A stretch of 64,000 nt of DNA. It comes from a virus. A model generated the notes under the pieces. The model was not told the DNA's origin. It did not search any database and saw nothing but the letters and a program-made list of their open reading frames with translations. The stretch lies in the IMG/VR virus record IMGVR_UViG_3300020457_000004, positions 62,001 to 126,000 of that record. The stretch is one strand, 5' to 3'. The stretch's first letter is position 1, and each line of letters starts with the position of its first letter. Both the position numbers and the translations under genes were made by a program. Below are positions 52,144 to 60,964 of this stretch, piece by piece.

Positions 52144-53260
52144 GCAAATACCTTAAAAATCTTTCTTTATAATCATCATCAAATCTACTATAATCGTAAT
52201 AATAATGTTTACCTTCAACTGTAATTCTGTCTATATCATCATACTTACCAGAAATGTTATTTTCTACAAACTCCAAATCAGCATCAACAACCCTACCCAG
52301 TTTAGCAAATCCATATCTACCTTTTTTATCTTCTGGGTCTAGTCCCTGTTCAACTAACCACTCATCAAATCCTTTTACCCAACTTTCATGTTGGTCTGTA
52401 GCAAACTTAATTAACATGTCTCCAGATAAAAATTTAATTGGTTCTACATGTTCATCTTCCAATTCTTCATCATCTTCCGCGTATGCTTCTATATGTGTCT
52501 TTCCAATCTGAGGATACCCAAGTAAGACATCACCAAATTTAGCATATTTTGTAAACAGGTCATTGAAACAATCTGGTAGTTCTGGTAACTTTTTTGGAGC
52601 TCTTTGCCATGACACATTAATATGCATGTTAAAGTCTGCCTGTTCATCATTCTGCAATGTAGTATGAAGTTCGTGAACTTCTAAATTTAAACGACATATA
52701 CTTGCTTGGACATCTGGGGAAGCAACATATAAGTGTGCGCTAGTTTTTTCTGCTGGGCCAGACAACATAGGAAAATAGTTATGGACAACATTCATTTTCT
52801 TATTATCATTACCATCCTTAAAGTCTTCCATACTTAACCTTTCTGTTATATCTGGATTATTTTTAATAGGTTGGTCAAGAACATTTCTTTGGTCTGCCTT
52901 AACATATTCTGGCCACCTTGTCCATTGTTCAGCAACAAAATCAAACTTGGATATATGGTCTAATGTATTATTAACCTTTTCTATCATGTCTTCTGTAGTA
53001 AGAGTACTTTCTCCCATAAAGACATGTTCTTTTCTTAGGAAAGCTTTGGTTTCTAGTTCGTGTTTAAATCTCTGATACCAAATGTCTACCGCGTGATTAT
53101 CATCTAACGATACATTCAGTTCCATAGGTTCAATACTACTATCTCTACTATTGCGTAGTCTTAGGGTTATTATAGCGTCCTTACATTCATTAACACCAGC
53201 ATAATCCTCCGCAAAGAAATAATCATCATCTCTAGGTCTATCTTTTTCTTTAAACGGCAT
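52136..53260 (-). CDS. Unrecognised acidic protein within the radical SAM cluster
   Basis: A 374-residue cytoplasmic protein I cannot place. The start is charged (KEKDRPRDDDYFFAEDYAG). A beta-like block follows (AIITLRLRNSRDSSIEPMEL), then a helical stretch with MIEKVNNTLDHISKFDFVAE. Next are NMHINVSWQRAPKKLPELP, an acidic linker (AEDDEELEDEHVE), and a C-terminal part rich in aspartate and tyrosine (KHYYYDYSRFDDDYKE). Three scattered cysteines do not form a cluster motif. It lies between two class A radical SAM genes with 8- and 11-base overlaps, so it is likely a partner, substrate-binding factor or substrate. Confidence 0.6.
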   Translation of the reverse strand: MPFKEKDRPRDDDYFFAEDYAGVNECKDAIITLRLRNSRDSSIEPMELNVSLDDNHAVDIWYQRFKHELETKAFLRKEHVFMGESTLTTEDMIEKVNNTLDHISKFDFVAEQWTRWPEYVKADQRNVLDQPIKNNPDITERLSMEDFKDGNDNKKMNVVHNYFPMLSGPAEKTSAHLYVASPDVQASICRLNLEVHELHTTLQNDEQADFNMHINVSWQRAPKKLPELPDCFNDLFTKYAKFGDVLLGYPQIGKTHIEAYAEDDEELEDEHVEPIKFLSGDMLIKFATDQHESWVKGFDEWLVEQGLDPEDKKGRYGFAKLGRVVDADLEFVENNISGKYDDIDRITVEGKHYYYDYSRFDDDYKERFLRYLHD

Positions 53261-54467
53261 TATATAAATCCTCTAGTTCGGGGAATGTCTTTTGAAAGTC
53301 CTCACCTCTTAACTCATCCAACTGTTTCATCTTATATTGAAACACTCTAAGGTGTTCTCTATCTAATTCTTGCATCAAATGATTTCTCAGAGTATCGAAT
53401 CCTTGTTTTACAGGCCAAGCACTTTTTTCTGACAAGAAGTCAATGTGTTTTTGGTAGAGTTTTTCTAATTCTACTTTGTGGTGTTGCGGTAAAATTCTCA
53501 TATCAAGATGTTTCGGTTCTGTAACTATGTTAACATTAAACGCATTGTAACTATCAATATATCCGCCATCTACAAGCGCGTGGTGGAATGGTATTACATG
53601 ATATGCATTTTGAATACTAATAGTAGAACTAACATAAAAGTTTACATGAGAACATGTTTCTTTCATTCGGTTTCTATTTTCTTTGAACTGTTCCCAGTTA
53701 AATCCACTACGAATAAATTCACCCTGTTCTTCCATCCCATCTATACTAGCACCAACCTCTATATTCTTAAACTTTGGCCAGAACTCCAACACATGCAAAT
53801 CCTTATATCGCATCTCACTAAAGTTTGTGTTGTATCTAATAAGCACATCGTGTTTACCCATCGCGTCTAGTTTCTTTAATATGCGATAGTGTTCTTCCAT
53901 TATAAGAGGTTCGCCACCAGCAAAATATATTTCTTCTACAGATTCAAAGTGTGGTTCTATCTGTTCCCATAAGTCAAAAGTATTTTTCTTAGGCACATCG
54001 TCTGGTAGGAATGACCTACCTGTTTCCAAAACAGCAATCTTCTTTGTATCTGGATACCACCCAGTACTCAACTGAGGGCCACAACTACGACATTTGAAAT
54101 TACATATATTAGAGAATCTAAAATCCCAGTAGGGTAGTTTCATTTCTTCTATCGTACCATCATCCTCTGTGGTTTCAATTAAGTTTTCATAATGTTTCCA
54201 TGACTTATTTGCCCTGTGTCTCATGGAGTGACCACCAGAATCTTCTTGGTGATAACACCTAGAACATGCATCATGTCTTTCATCATTCAACATCTTCACG
54301 CGGATATCTTTTATCAAGTCACTATTGTATATTTCTTCTAAACTGCTATCGTTTAAATTACCAGCAATGTATTCCATTGGAGTGATACAACAAGGATATA
54401 CATTACCATTAGGCCATGTGTGCAAATGCACCCAAGGTAACATACATAGATTTTTCTTATCACTCAT
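53250..54467 (-). CDS. Radical SAM protein with N-terminal SPASM/twitch-type domain (class A)
   Basis: A 405-residue member. N-terminal cysteines: C8 in LCMLPWVHLHTWPNG, C26-C27 (YPCC), C68-x2-C71 (ACSRC). Radical SAM motif C122-x3-C126-x2-C129 (ICNFKCRSC). GGEP motif FAGGEPLIMEEH and the later YNTNFSEM and VGASIDGMEEQGEFIRSGF. It differs from its paralogues by a tyrosine-histidine after the second pair (CYHQEDSGG). The C-terminal ~40 residues end in a helix with LRGEDFQKTFPELEDLY, a tail shared with class B proteins. It overlaps its neighbours by 11 and 8 bases. Confidence 0.82.
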   Translation of the reverse strand: MSDKKNLCMLPWVHLHTWPNGNVYPCCITPMEYIAGNLNDSSLEEIYNSDLIKDIRVKMLNDERHDACSRCYHQEDSGGHSMRHRANKSWKHYENLIETTEDDGTIEEMKLPYWDFRFSNICNFKCRSCGPQLSTGWYPDTKKIAVLETGRSFLPDDVPKKNTFDLWEQIEPHFESVEEIYFAGGEPLIMEEHYRILKKLDAMGKHDVLIRYNTNFSEMRYKDLHVLEFWPKFKNIEVGASIDGMEEQGEFIRSGFNWEQFKENRNRMKETCSHVNFYVSSTISIQNAYHVIPFHHALVDGGYIDSYNAFNVNIVTEPKHLDMRILPQHHKVELEKLYQKHIDFLSEKSAWPVKQGFDTLRNHLMQELDREHLRVFQYKMKQLDELRGEDFQKTFPELEDLYNAV

Positions 54468-55686
54468 AATCTTTAATTAACTCATAAAATTCTGGGAAGG
54501 TTTTCTTAAAAGATGTTTTCTTTGTAACATCCATAGCACCAGTTTTTTGAAAGAATGACTTCATTACTTCCAAGTCAGTATATGATATGCCTTCTATATT
54601 AAAGTAATTCTTAACAACATCATATCCCCCACACCCAGACAACTTATCTAAAATCTTTTGTTGTACTCGTTGCGGTAAAATTAAAGGGTCATATTGAGAG
54701 GGGTCTTTTACAAAATTATGACTTATATGTTCTCCCTCAAAATATTCATAAAATTCTGGTATATAAAAAATGTTATATGTCGATACAGTTTGAAGTATAT
54801 TATAATCTAGGTTGTCATTCTTACCTGTAATATCCTTCATCCAATCAACAAACTCCAATACCTTAGACCACGCGGTATAAGTTCTGATATACTCATTTCG
54901 TTCACCAACACAATCAATGGATAACATAAACTGTACTTTTTTAAATTCCTTCCATATGTCTTCATATGTGTGGTTAATAATTGTACAGTTAGTAGAATAG
55001 ACTATCTCTACATTTTTTGATATACCCCTATCAACTAAAGTCTGTAAAAAGTTAAAATGTTTGTCTATAAGAAAAGGTTCACCACCATTAATATACAACA
55101 ACCTTAATTCGTTACATTTGTCAATAAGTTTTTCCCAGAAATTTTCTTCCAAAGGCCAATTGAAACTACTCTTCCTAGTAAACTCTGGTAACGCTCTTCT
55201 TTCTGGATATATGCTATCCCAATCCTTTAACCACCTAGAAGACGAATAAGGATTGCAAGTACGACATTGAACATTACAATGATTACCAAGGCGTAATTCC
55301 ACAAATTCATAATTGACCTCTTTTAATGTTCCATCATCATTTGTAAGTTCTTTCGCTTGTTTCAAAGTCATAGGAAGTCGGCGACTTTCATAGTATCGTT
55401 TACTTTTATTTCCTACACTTTCTGCTTCCCAACACTTGCTACACTCAATTGGTTTTTCTCCATTGAGCATTTGTAATCTAACTTTACTGAAACTATCAGA
55501 ATTAGTAATCTCAGAAAAATCATCAACTTTTTGCAATGTCAAAAATTCTCTAAAAACTTTATTTCTAGTATCATTGAAAGCTTGCGATTGACCTTGTTCT
55601 TGGTTTGATTCACAACATAGAGTACATATCCCATGTGGATGAGTTGCTAAATGATTCCAAGGTAAAGGGCAAAATGTTTCGCTCAT
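54460..55686 (-). CDS. Radical SAM protein with N-terminal SPASM/twitch-type domain (class A)
   Basis: A 408-residue member. C6 lies in FCPLPWNHLATHPHG; C21, C24 and C25 in ICTLCC; C82-x2-C85 in IECSKCWEAESVG. An insertion of about 15 residues separates the PCC-like block from the second pair. Radical SAM motif C137-x3-C141-x2-C144 (HCNVQCRTC). GGEP motif INGGEPFLIDKHF, later STNCTIINHTYEDIWKEF and LSIDCVGERNEYIRTY. The C-terminus (SFKKTFPEFYELIKDYE) has the same KTFPE-x-(E/Y)xL tail as several paralogues. It starts at an ATG-A overlap with the upstream gene. Substrate is unknown. Confidence 0.82.
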   Translation of the reverse strand: MSETFCPLPWNHLATHPHGICTLCCESNQEQGQSQAFNDTRNKVFREFLTLQKVDDFSEITNSDSFSKVRLQMLNGEKPIECSKCWEAESVGNKSKRYYESRRLPMTLKQAKELTNDDGTLKEVNYEFVELRLGNHCNVQCRTCNPYSSSRWLKDWDSIYPERRALPEFTRKSSFNWPLEENFWEKLIDKCNELRLLYINGGEPFLIDKHFNFLQTLVDRGISKNVEIVYSTNCTIINHTYEDIWKEFKKVQFMLSIDCVGERNEYIRTYTAWSKVLEFVDWMKDITGKNDNLDYNILQTVSTYNIFYIPEFYEYFEGEHISHNFVKDPSQYDPLILPQRVQQKILDKLSGCGGYDVVKNYFNIEGISYTDLEVMKSFFQKTGAMDVTKKTSFKKTFPEFYELIKDYE

Positions 55687-56990
55687 ATTCTATCCCACCA
55701 ATCCACGGCGTTACCATGAAGTGTATCAACAAACTTCAGTTTAGAGTTTCTTAAATTATCAAGATATTCTTGAAACTGTTTTCCGCGTTTCAATCCATCT
55801 TTATATGTGTCAGGCCATTGTTCATCAAATGATTCTCTATTTATTAAGTTAACTAGTGAATCCTTATAAACTTTTGTTTTCCATGTTAGTCGTTCCTCTA
55901 TGTGTTGCATTAATGAATCAACTTGAGGTAAAAGTACATCTTTGGGAAGACAAAACGGTGACATAACAACACTAGGGTCAAATGCATATGTAAATTTAAA
56001 GTATGATTTTATATCAAGAGAACTAGCAACATCAATTAGTTTGTCGAGATGAAATAAGCCTGGCGTTGTTAAAGTTACATCAAACACCAATGCATCATCT
56101 CCAAATTGGTCTATCAAAAACATACCAGACTTGAAGTTTTCTATCCACTCACTCCAAACTAATCCATCTCTAATATATTCACCTACTTCATAAGCACCAT
56201 CAATACTAGCACATATGTTTACACTTTTGAAATGTGGTAACATGTCCCATAAGTTATAGTTTTTATATTTTACTCTACTTAGATTTGTATTATAACGAAT
56301 AGTAACATTTTTCGCGTGTCCATTATCTACTAGTTCTTGCATAACAGTCCAATGTCTTTCAAACATCAATGGTTCACCACCAACCCAATATATTTCTTCT
56401 ATAGTTTTGTTATCTACTGCTCGTTGCAATTCTTCTTCTAATACATCATCTTGAAATTTAGATATCTTTTTTCTGGTGGTGGGTTCCATCCAAGGGTCTT
56501 GTTTTACATCAATAAGATTGTGTTTCTTTTTTTCTGCTTCCCAACTAGAAGATAATTGTTCCCCACACATACGACATTTAAAGTTACATAGATTTGAAAT
56601 ACGATAATCATACGAGACTGGCATCTTATCGTAATGCCCATCTTCTCGCGTAGTTGCTATAATGTCTTTCACTTTGTGGGGGAACAATGTTTCAGTAAAA
56701 TATTGACGATATGTGTGTAGGTTTAAAACTTGGTCATTGCATACTTGACATTGTTTTAATTTTTCTCCTGCTAACATCCTTTTACGGATATCTTTCATAT
56801 AGTCACCATTCCAATGTTCTTCTAAAGATTGTGGAGCAAACTTACCATTTGCAGTACCACTATCTAAATATTGTTTTTGGAACGAGGCCTCTTCTCTGCT
56901 AGCACAGCATAGTCTTCTTTCTCCTTGTGGTGATACATAAGTATGAGTCCACGGTGCGGTACATAGGTAGGGTCTATCTTTTAGCGACAT
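55683..56990 (-). CDS. Radical SAM protein with N-terminal SPASM/twitch-type domain (class A)
   Basis: A 435-residue member, the longest of class A. C10 in LCTAPWTHTYVSPQG, C28-C29 (LCC), C81-x2-C84 (QCQVC). Radical SAM motif C135-x3-C139-x2-C142 (LCNFKCRMC). GGEP motif WVGGEPLMFERHW, then YNTNLSRVKYKN and ICASIDGAYEVGEYIRDGLV. Unlike its relatives the second cysteine pair is followed by ND rather than tryptophan-(E/K). The C-terminus ends NAVDWWDRI without the KTFPE tail. It overlaps the epimerase upstream by 17 bases. Confidence 0.82.
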   Translation of the reverse strand: MSLKDRPYLCTAPWTHTYVSPQGERRLCCASREEASFQKQYLDSGTANGKFAPQSLEEHWNGDYMKDIRKRMLAGEKLKQCQVCNDQVLNLHTYRQYFTETLFPHKVKDIIATTREDGHYDKMPVSYDYRISNLCNFKCRMCGEQLSSSWEAEKKKHNLIDVKQDPWMEPTTRKKISKFQDDVLEEELQRAVDNKTIEEIYWVGGEPLMFERHWTVMQELVDNGHAKNVTIRYNTNLSRVKYKNYNLWDMLPHFKSVNICASIDGAYEVGEYIRDGLVWSEWIENFKSGMFLIDQFGDDALVFDVTLTTPGLFHLDKLIDVASSLDIKSYFKFTYAFDPSVVMSPFCLPKDVLLPQVDSLMQHIEERLTWKTKVYKDSLVNLINRESFDEQWPDTYKDGLKRGKQFQEYLDNLRNSKLKFVDTLHGNAVDWWDRI

Positions 56991-57852
56991 TTCTCCACCA
57001 AGAAATTGTTCTATCTAATCCTTCTGATAGAGTCACCTTGGGCGACCAACCCAGAGTATCTTCTAATAACTGTCCACTACTGTTTAACCAATATATCTCG
57101 CCTGGCCTTTCTGGTTTCGTGTTCCAATGCACTTCTCCATCCCATCCTATTTTTTGAGCAATGATATCAACATAGTCTTTTATTTGAATTGGATTATCTG
57201 GGCCTAGGGTAAATATTTTCTCCTTACATTTTTCTGGATTGTTAATAATGGCAGTCCATGCCTCTAACATATCATCAATGTATATGAAATTACGATATGG
57301 TTCAGCATATCCCAAATGTATTTCATCTGGATTGTTCAACATCTGAGTTATAATCTGTTCAGTAACAAAGAAGTCATTGTCCTTTCTACCATAACAGTTA
57401 GTCTGTCTAATAATGGTATAAGGAAGACTATAAGACCTACCAGCATATTCCAAATATTTTTCGACCCCATACTTGGCAACGGCATACGGTGCATTTGGAT
57501 ATGGGGTAGTAAGATGGTCACATACCGTATGTTTTGGTTGCGGGCCATATACTTCCATTGTACTCGCAAAAACAAAGTTCTTGAAATTAGGAATCTCTCT
57601 TGAGACTTCAATAAGATTTACACTACCAACATAGTTAATTTCGCTGAATGTTATCTGTTCATAAAAACTTTGTTCAACTTCTGTCCTTGCTCCAAGGTGT
57701 ACAATCATCTCTGGTTGAAAATCTTTAACCTCAGTTCTAACCAATTCATGATGTCTTAAATCACTTTCTAGGTGATATATTTCGTGGTCGTTTAAATATG
57801 GTTTTAAATGCGACCCAATAAAACCAGAGGAACCTGTCATTAATATCTTCAT
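56974..57852 (-). CDS. NAD-dependent sugar epimerase/dehydratase (extended SDR)
   Basis: A 292-residue protein. The NAD loop GSSGFIGSH is at residues 7-15, VHLGARTEVEQSF lines the cofactor, serine-threonine in FASTMEVYG, and the catalytic pair is in APYAVAKYG (Y-x3-K). YRNFIYIDDMLEAW and GPDNPIQIKDYVD, then PERPGEIYWLNSS, match nucleotide-sugar 4,6-dehydratases and GalE/RmlB-like enzymes. It is not closely similar to the epimerase at 40074. It sits between class A and class B radical SAM genes, showing that those enzymes are embedded in a sugar pathway. Confidence 0.86.
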   Translation of the reverse strand: MKILMTGSSGFIGSHLKPYLNDHEIYHLESDLRHHELVRTEVKDFQPEMIVHLGARTEVEQSFYEQITFSEINYVGSVNLIEVSREIPNFKNFVFASTMEVYGPQPKHTVCDHLTTPYPNAPYAVAKYGVEKYLEYAGRSYSLPYTIIRQTNCYGRKDNDFFVTEQIITQMLNNPDEIHLGYAEPYRNFIYIDDMLEAWTAIINNPEKCKEKIFTLGPDNPIQIKDYVDIIAQKIGWDGEVHWNTKPERPGEIYWLNSSGQLLEDTLGWSPKVTLSEGLDRTISWWRNVAKR

Positions 57853-59357
57853 TTATCGTAGTCCCCCAAAGCTTCGTCTATGTTTTTGTTGTCTGGTTTT
57901 AATACCCATCCTTCCTCCTCTGCAATCTTTTTTAAATCGGGGTCATCTGCGTACTGTTCTGTACTGTCCCCACTTGGCATAATTGTAATTGGTTTAGTTT
58001 CTGTATCTGGAATAGTGTCCACCCAATCTGTAAGAATCTCTGGAAATACAGATAGACTTTTATCTCTTCTTTCATCGTATTGATTGTAGAAAGTTTTAAA
58101 GTCTCTCCACAATGTCATCTTATCACTAGTCCTTCTATGTGGCGCGTCAACAATTACAAGGTAGTCTATTAACCTTTCAACACTCGCCTTTTCAAAATCA
58201 TGCCAGTATGGTCTGTCTTTGTTTTCTTCATACCAGTTAGATAGATTCTCTCTAAGGTAATCTTTGATATGGTCTGGTAGTGATAGTGGACTTTGGAAAC
58301 TAGGGAATCTCAATAGGTTAACACTAAACACAGGTGTTTTACTTTTTGTCAATTCTTTCAGTTTGAATACATCATCTAAGAAGTCTGTTATACTAAACAA
58401 ACACAAACTATTAATAGTCATCATTATATTGATGCCTTCATAATTACCTTCTTTAATAAATCTTGTTATATTACTAGTCCAAAGTTCATAGTCAAGTCCG
58501 TCCCTTATATACTCAGCTTGTTTTCCTGTTGCTTCACAACTGGTGTAAAGATGAAACTTCTTAACACCTTGTGACTTCTCTATCAATCTATCAACAATAC
58601 TTTTCTTCGCAATAAGATTAGAGTTTACTGCAAATCGCATATCAGATGGATTATTTTCAAACCAATCAAACAACTTCCATACTTGGTCAGACATTAACGG
58701 TTCTCCACCTGTAACTCTTAATTCCTCAAGACTTTTTGATAGTCCATCTTCCCACCAATCCCAAAAAGCAGTTACATATGGATTTTCTTCTCTTTTCCCA
58801 TATGGGTCTGCCCACGCACCGTCATGTTGAAAAGCGGCTGCACCATCTGATACCATGTTTTGATAAGGGCCATGTTTCTTTATATCCTTCGCCCATGTAG
58901 TAGAGAAACTAGAGTTACAATAAGAACAAGCAAGGTTACATGTTCGGTCAAATGCAATTTCAAATGTTTTTAGTAATGTGTTATCGTTAAAGTCTGCCTC
59001 GTGCGCCTTCTTTAAATCTTCATTGGTGTATATGATTGATTTAAAAACTCTGTCACTAACTGCATCATTACCCATGTCCTCAACTTTCCAACAATACTCA
59101 CACTCACGCGGTCTTTCTCCGCGTTGCATCATCTTACGCATTGCTTTCTTATGTTGCGTGTTGTGAATAGCAGATGGGTCAGCTGCAATCTCATGTAACG
59201 GAATCTTATGTGCTGGAGGGTGATGACAACTAGCAGTAGTACCACTACCTAACCATGTGGTGGCGTTGTACCACTTCGCACCACAAAAACTCTTTGACTT
59301 AGTATCAAGGATGTCTTTACGATACTTTATCAAATCATATTCTTTATTCAATTTCAA
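57849..59357 (-). CDS. Radical SAM protein with N-terminal SPASM/twitch-type domain (class B)
   Basis: A 502-residue member of a second subtype. The N-terminal domain reads C25-GAKW, C44 in ASCHHPPAHKIP, and C86-x2-C89 in ECEYCWKVEDMG, so histidines replace the second cysteine of the class A CC pair. Radical SAM motif C140-x3-C144-x2-C147 (TCNLACSYC). GGEP motif VTGGEPLMSDQVW, then AVNSNLIAKKSIVDRL and TSCEATGKQAEYIRDGLD. A C-terminal extension of about 60 residues after the SVFPEILTDW tail is charged. It overlaps the small gene at 59344 by 14 bases. Reaction unknown. Confidence 0.82.
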   Translation of the reverse strand: MKLNKEYDLIKYRKDILDTKSKSFCGAKWYNATTWLGSGTTASCHHPPAHKIPLHEIAADPSAIHNTQHKKAMRKMMQRGERPRECEYCWKVEDMGNDAVSDRVFKSIIYTNEDLKKAHEADFNDNTLLKTFEIAFDRTCNLACSYCNSSFSTTWAKDIKKHGPYQNMVSDGAAAFQHDGAWADPYGKREENPYVTAFWDWWEDGLSKSLEELRVTGGEPLMSDQVWKLFDWFENNPSDMRFAVNSNLIAKKSIVDRLIEKSQGVKKFHLYTSCEATGKQAEYIRDGLDYELWTSNITRFIKEGNYEGINIMMTINSLCLFSITDFLDDVFKLKELTKSKTPVFSVNLLRFPSFQSPLSLPDHIKDYLRENLSNWYEENKDRPYWHDFEKASVERLIDYLVIVDAPHRRTSDKMTLWRDFKTFYNQYDERRDKSLSVFPEILTDWVDTIPDTETKPITIMPSGDSTEQYADDPDLKKIAEEEGWVLKPDNKNIDEALGDYDK

Positions 59358-59571
59358 TCTCCGCTTCTGTCATTATAACAACTCTTGCCCCACAGGGTAA
59401 CAATGGTTTATCATTACCACCATATATCACTTCACTCGGGCCATGTATCTTTACACTATGTCCATAAGTATTTTTTCTTCCTTCTTTTACTGTAAGAACA
59501 GGTTCGTTTGTTCCATGTTTTTTATTAGCACGAATTTTGTGCATGTTTACATGAATGTATTTTTTAGGCAT
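59344..59571 (-). CDS. Conserved-looking 75-residue beta protein
   Basis: A protein of 75 residues from ATG 59571 (GGAG 7 bases upstream; the frame extends to 59595). It begins MPKKYIHVNMHKIRANKKHG, then NEPVLTVKEGRKNTYGHSVK, IHGPSEVIYGGNDKPLLP, and CGARVVIMTEAEIEIE. The alternating pattern suggests a small beta-barrel. I recall similar short proteins in other phages and bacteria but no known function. It lies between two class B radical SAM genes, overlapping both. Confidence 0.6.
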   Translation of the reverse strand: MPKKYIHVNMHKIRANKKHGTNEPVLTVKEGRKNTYGHSVKIHGPSEVIYGGNDKPLLPCGARVVIMTEAEIEIE

Positions 59572-60964
59572 CCCACCACTCCAATAAATGTTCATATTCT
59601 GGAAAAGTTTTGCTAAAGTTTTTCTGTCTTCTGATATCGTAGGCTTTTATATAATTTACAAAGTCTGCTCTATATTTTTCAGCACCTTCGTGTTCTTGTC
59701 TTAGGTATTCACAAAACCTTTGTATCTGGTCATACTCTTCCAAATAAATTCTTGCAAACTTGTCTGGTGAATTATATTTCAACCAAACCTTCGCGGTCAA
59801 TTCGTAATCAGATGCATACGATATTCTCGTATTCCTGTCTAACAAGGTGCATTGTAGGTGGGGTGGGAATCTCAAATAGTTTATACTTAGCGGTATTCTA
59901 TTGTTTGCTAAATCTTTATTATATTTGATTCTTAACTGCATGATGTCTTCGATAAACTGGTCAAAGGTAGTCATACTTAATATGTTCAATGTAGTCATAA
60001 TCGCAACATTGGCATCTGTTTCTGATAATACCTTTTCTACATTGCGCCGCCAGTAATCATAATCCATTCCATCTCTAATGTATTCTGCTTGTTCTCCTAT
60101 TGCTTCTGCGCTTGTATATATCTCAATTTGTTTTACTTTATCTTTTAATTTATTTACTGCGTCAACAAGTCGCTTTATTAATTCTGGTGGTGTACCTAGA
60201 TTACTATTAATTGCAATAGACAATTCTGGGTTTGCATTTTCATATATGTAGTCCAAAGTTTTCCATACATCCTTACTCATGGTAGGTTCGCCACCTGTCA
60301 TTCGGAATACTTTCAAATGAGGAAGGGCTTCTGGAAACCATTTCCAAAATGCATCGACATATGGATTTGGGTCAGAGTGTTTATATGGGAACTTTTCTAC
60401 TTGTCTTAAATAGTCCAAGTTACCAGAACCAAACTGTACAGGATAGTCACCATTCTTTTCTATGTCCTTCATCCACTTAGAACTAATCTCTGGTGAACAA
60501 TACGCACACGCGAAATTACATGCATTTGAAAACGATACTTCTAGGTATGTTGGATAGACATCTTTAGTGGGGTTATCAGTTGCAATAACATTAACCTTGT
60601 CCCATGACCACCAATCAGCAGTCTTATAATGGCGGTCAGAGAAATGGTCTTTACCTTGGTCTTCTATTTTCCAACAGTAATCACACTCCTTTGGCCTTAC
60701 GCCATTTAACATCTTAACTCTTTGTTCTTTTTTGTACTTACTATTATGAAGAGCTGCTGGATTCTCTAATACTTCTTGTACTGGTATTTTGTGAGGCGAG
60801 GGATGGTGACAAGAGTGATTGTACCCATTCTGTAAATAAAGAGTAGTCTGTAACCATTTAGCAGAACAAAAAGAGGGACTAATTTGATTAATCTTTTCTC
60901 TTTTATGCTTTAGTTGTTCAATCCAAAACTCATTGGGTTTATTTTCAGCCATCACATAACTCAT
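59564..60964 (-). CDS. Radical SAM protein with N-terminal SPASM/twitch-type domain (class B)
   Basis: A 466-residue member. C33-SAKW, C52 in HSCHHPSPHKIP, C94-x2-C97 in ECDYCWKIEDQG, and the radical SAM motif C149-x3-C153-x2-C156 (ACNFACAYC). GGEP motif MTGGEPTMSKDVW, then AINSNLGTPPELIKRL and TSAEAIGEQAEYIRDGMD. The C-terminus KNFSKTFPEYEHLLEWWDA carries the shared tail. Start ATG 60964 or ATG 60952 are both possible. It is the closest local relative of the protein at 57849, with which it shares the HKIP block. Confidence 0.82.
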   Translation of the reverse strand: MSYVMAENKPNEFWIEQLKHKREKINQISPSFCSAKWLQTTLYLQNGYNHSCHHPSPHKIPVQEVLENPAALHNSKYKKEQRVKMLNGVRPKECDYCWKIEDQGKDHFSDRHYKTADWWSWDKVNVIATDNPTKDVYPTYLEVSFSNACNFACAYCSPEISSKWMKDIEKNGDYPVQFGSGNLDYLRQVEKFPYKHSDPNPYVDAFWKWFPEALPHLKVFRMTGGEPTMSKDVWKTLDYIYENANPELSIAINSNLGTPPELIKRLVDAVNKLKDKVKQIEIYTSAEAIGEQAEYIRDGMDYDYWRRNVEKVLSETDANVAIMTTLNILSMTTFDQFIEDIMQLRIKYNKDLANNRIPLSINYLRFPPHLQCTLLDRNTRISYASDYELTAKVWLKYNSPDKFARIYLEEYDQIQRFCEYLRQEHEGAEKYRADFVNYIKAYDIRRQKNFSKTFPEYEHLLEWWDA

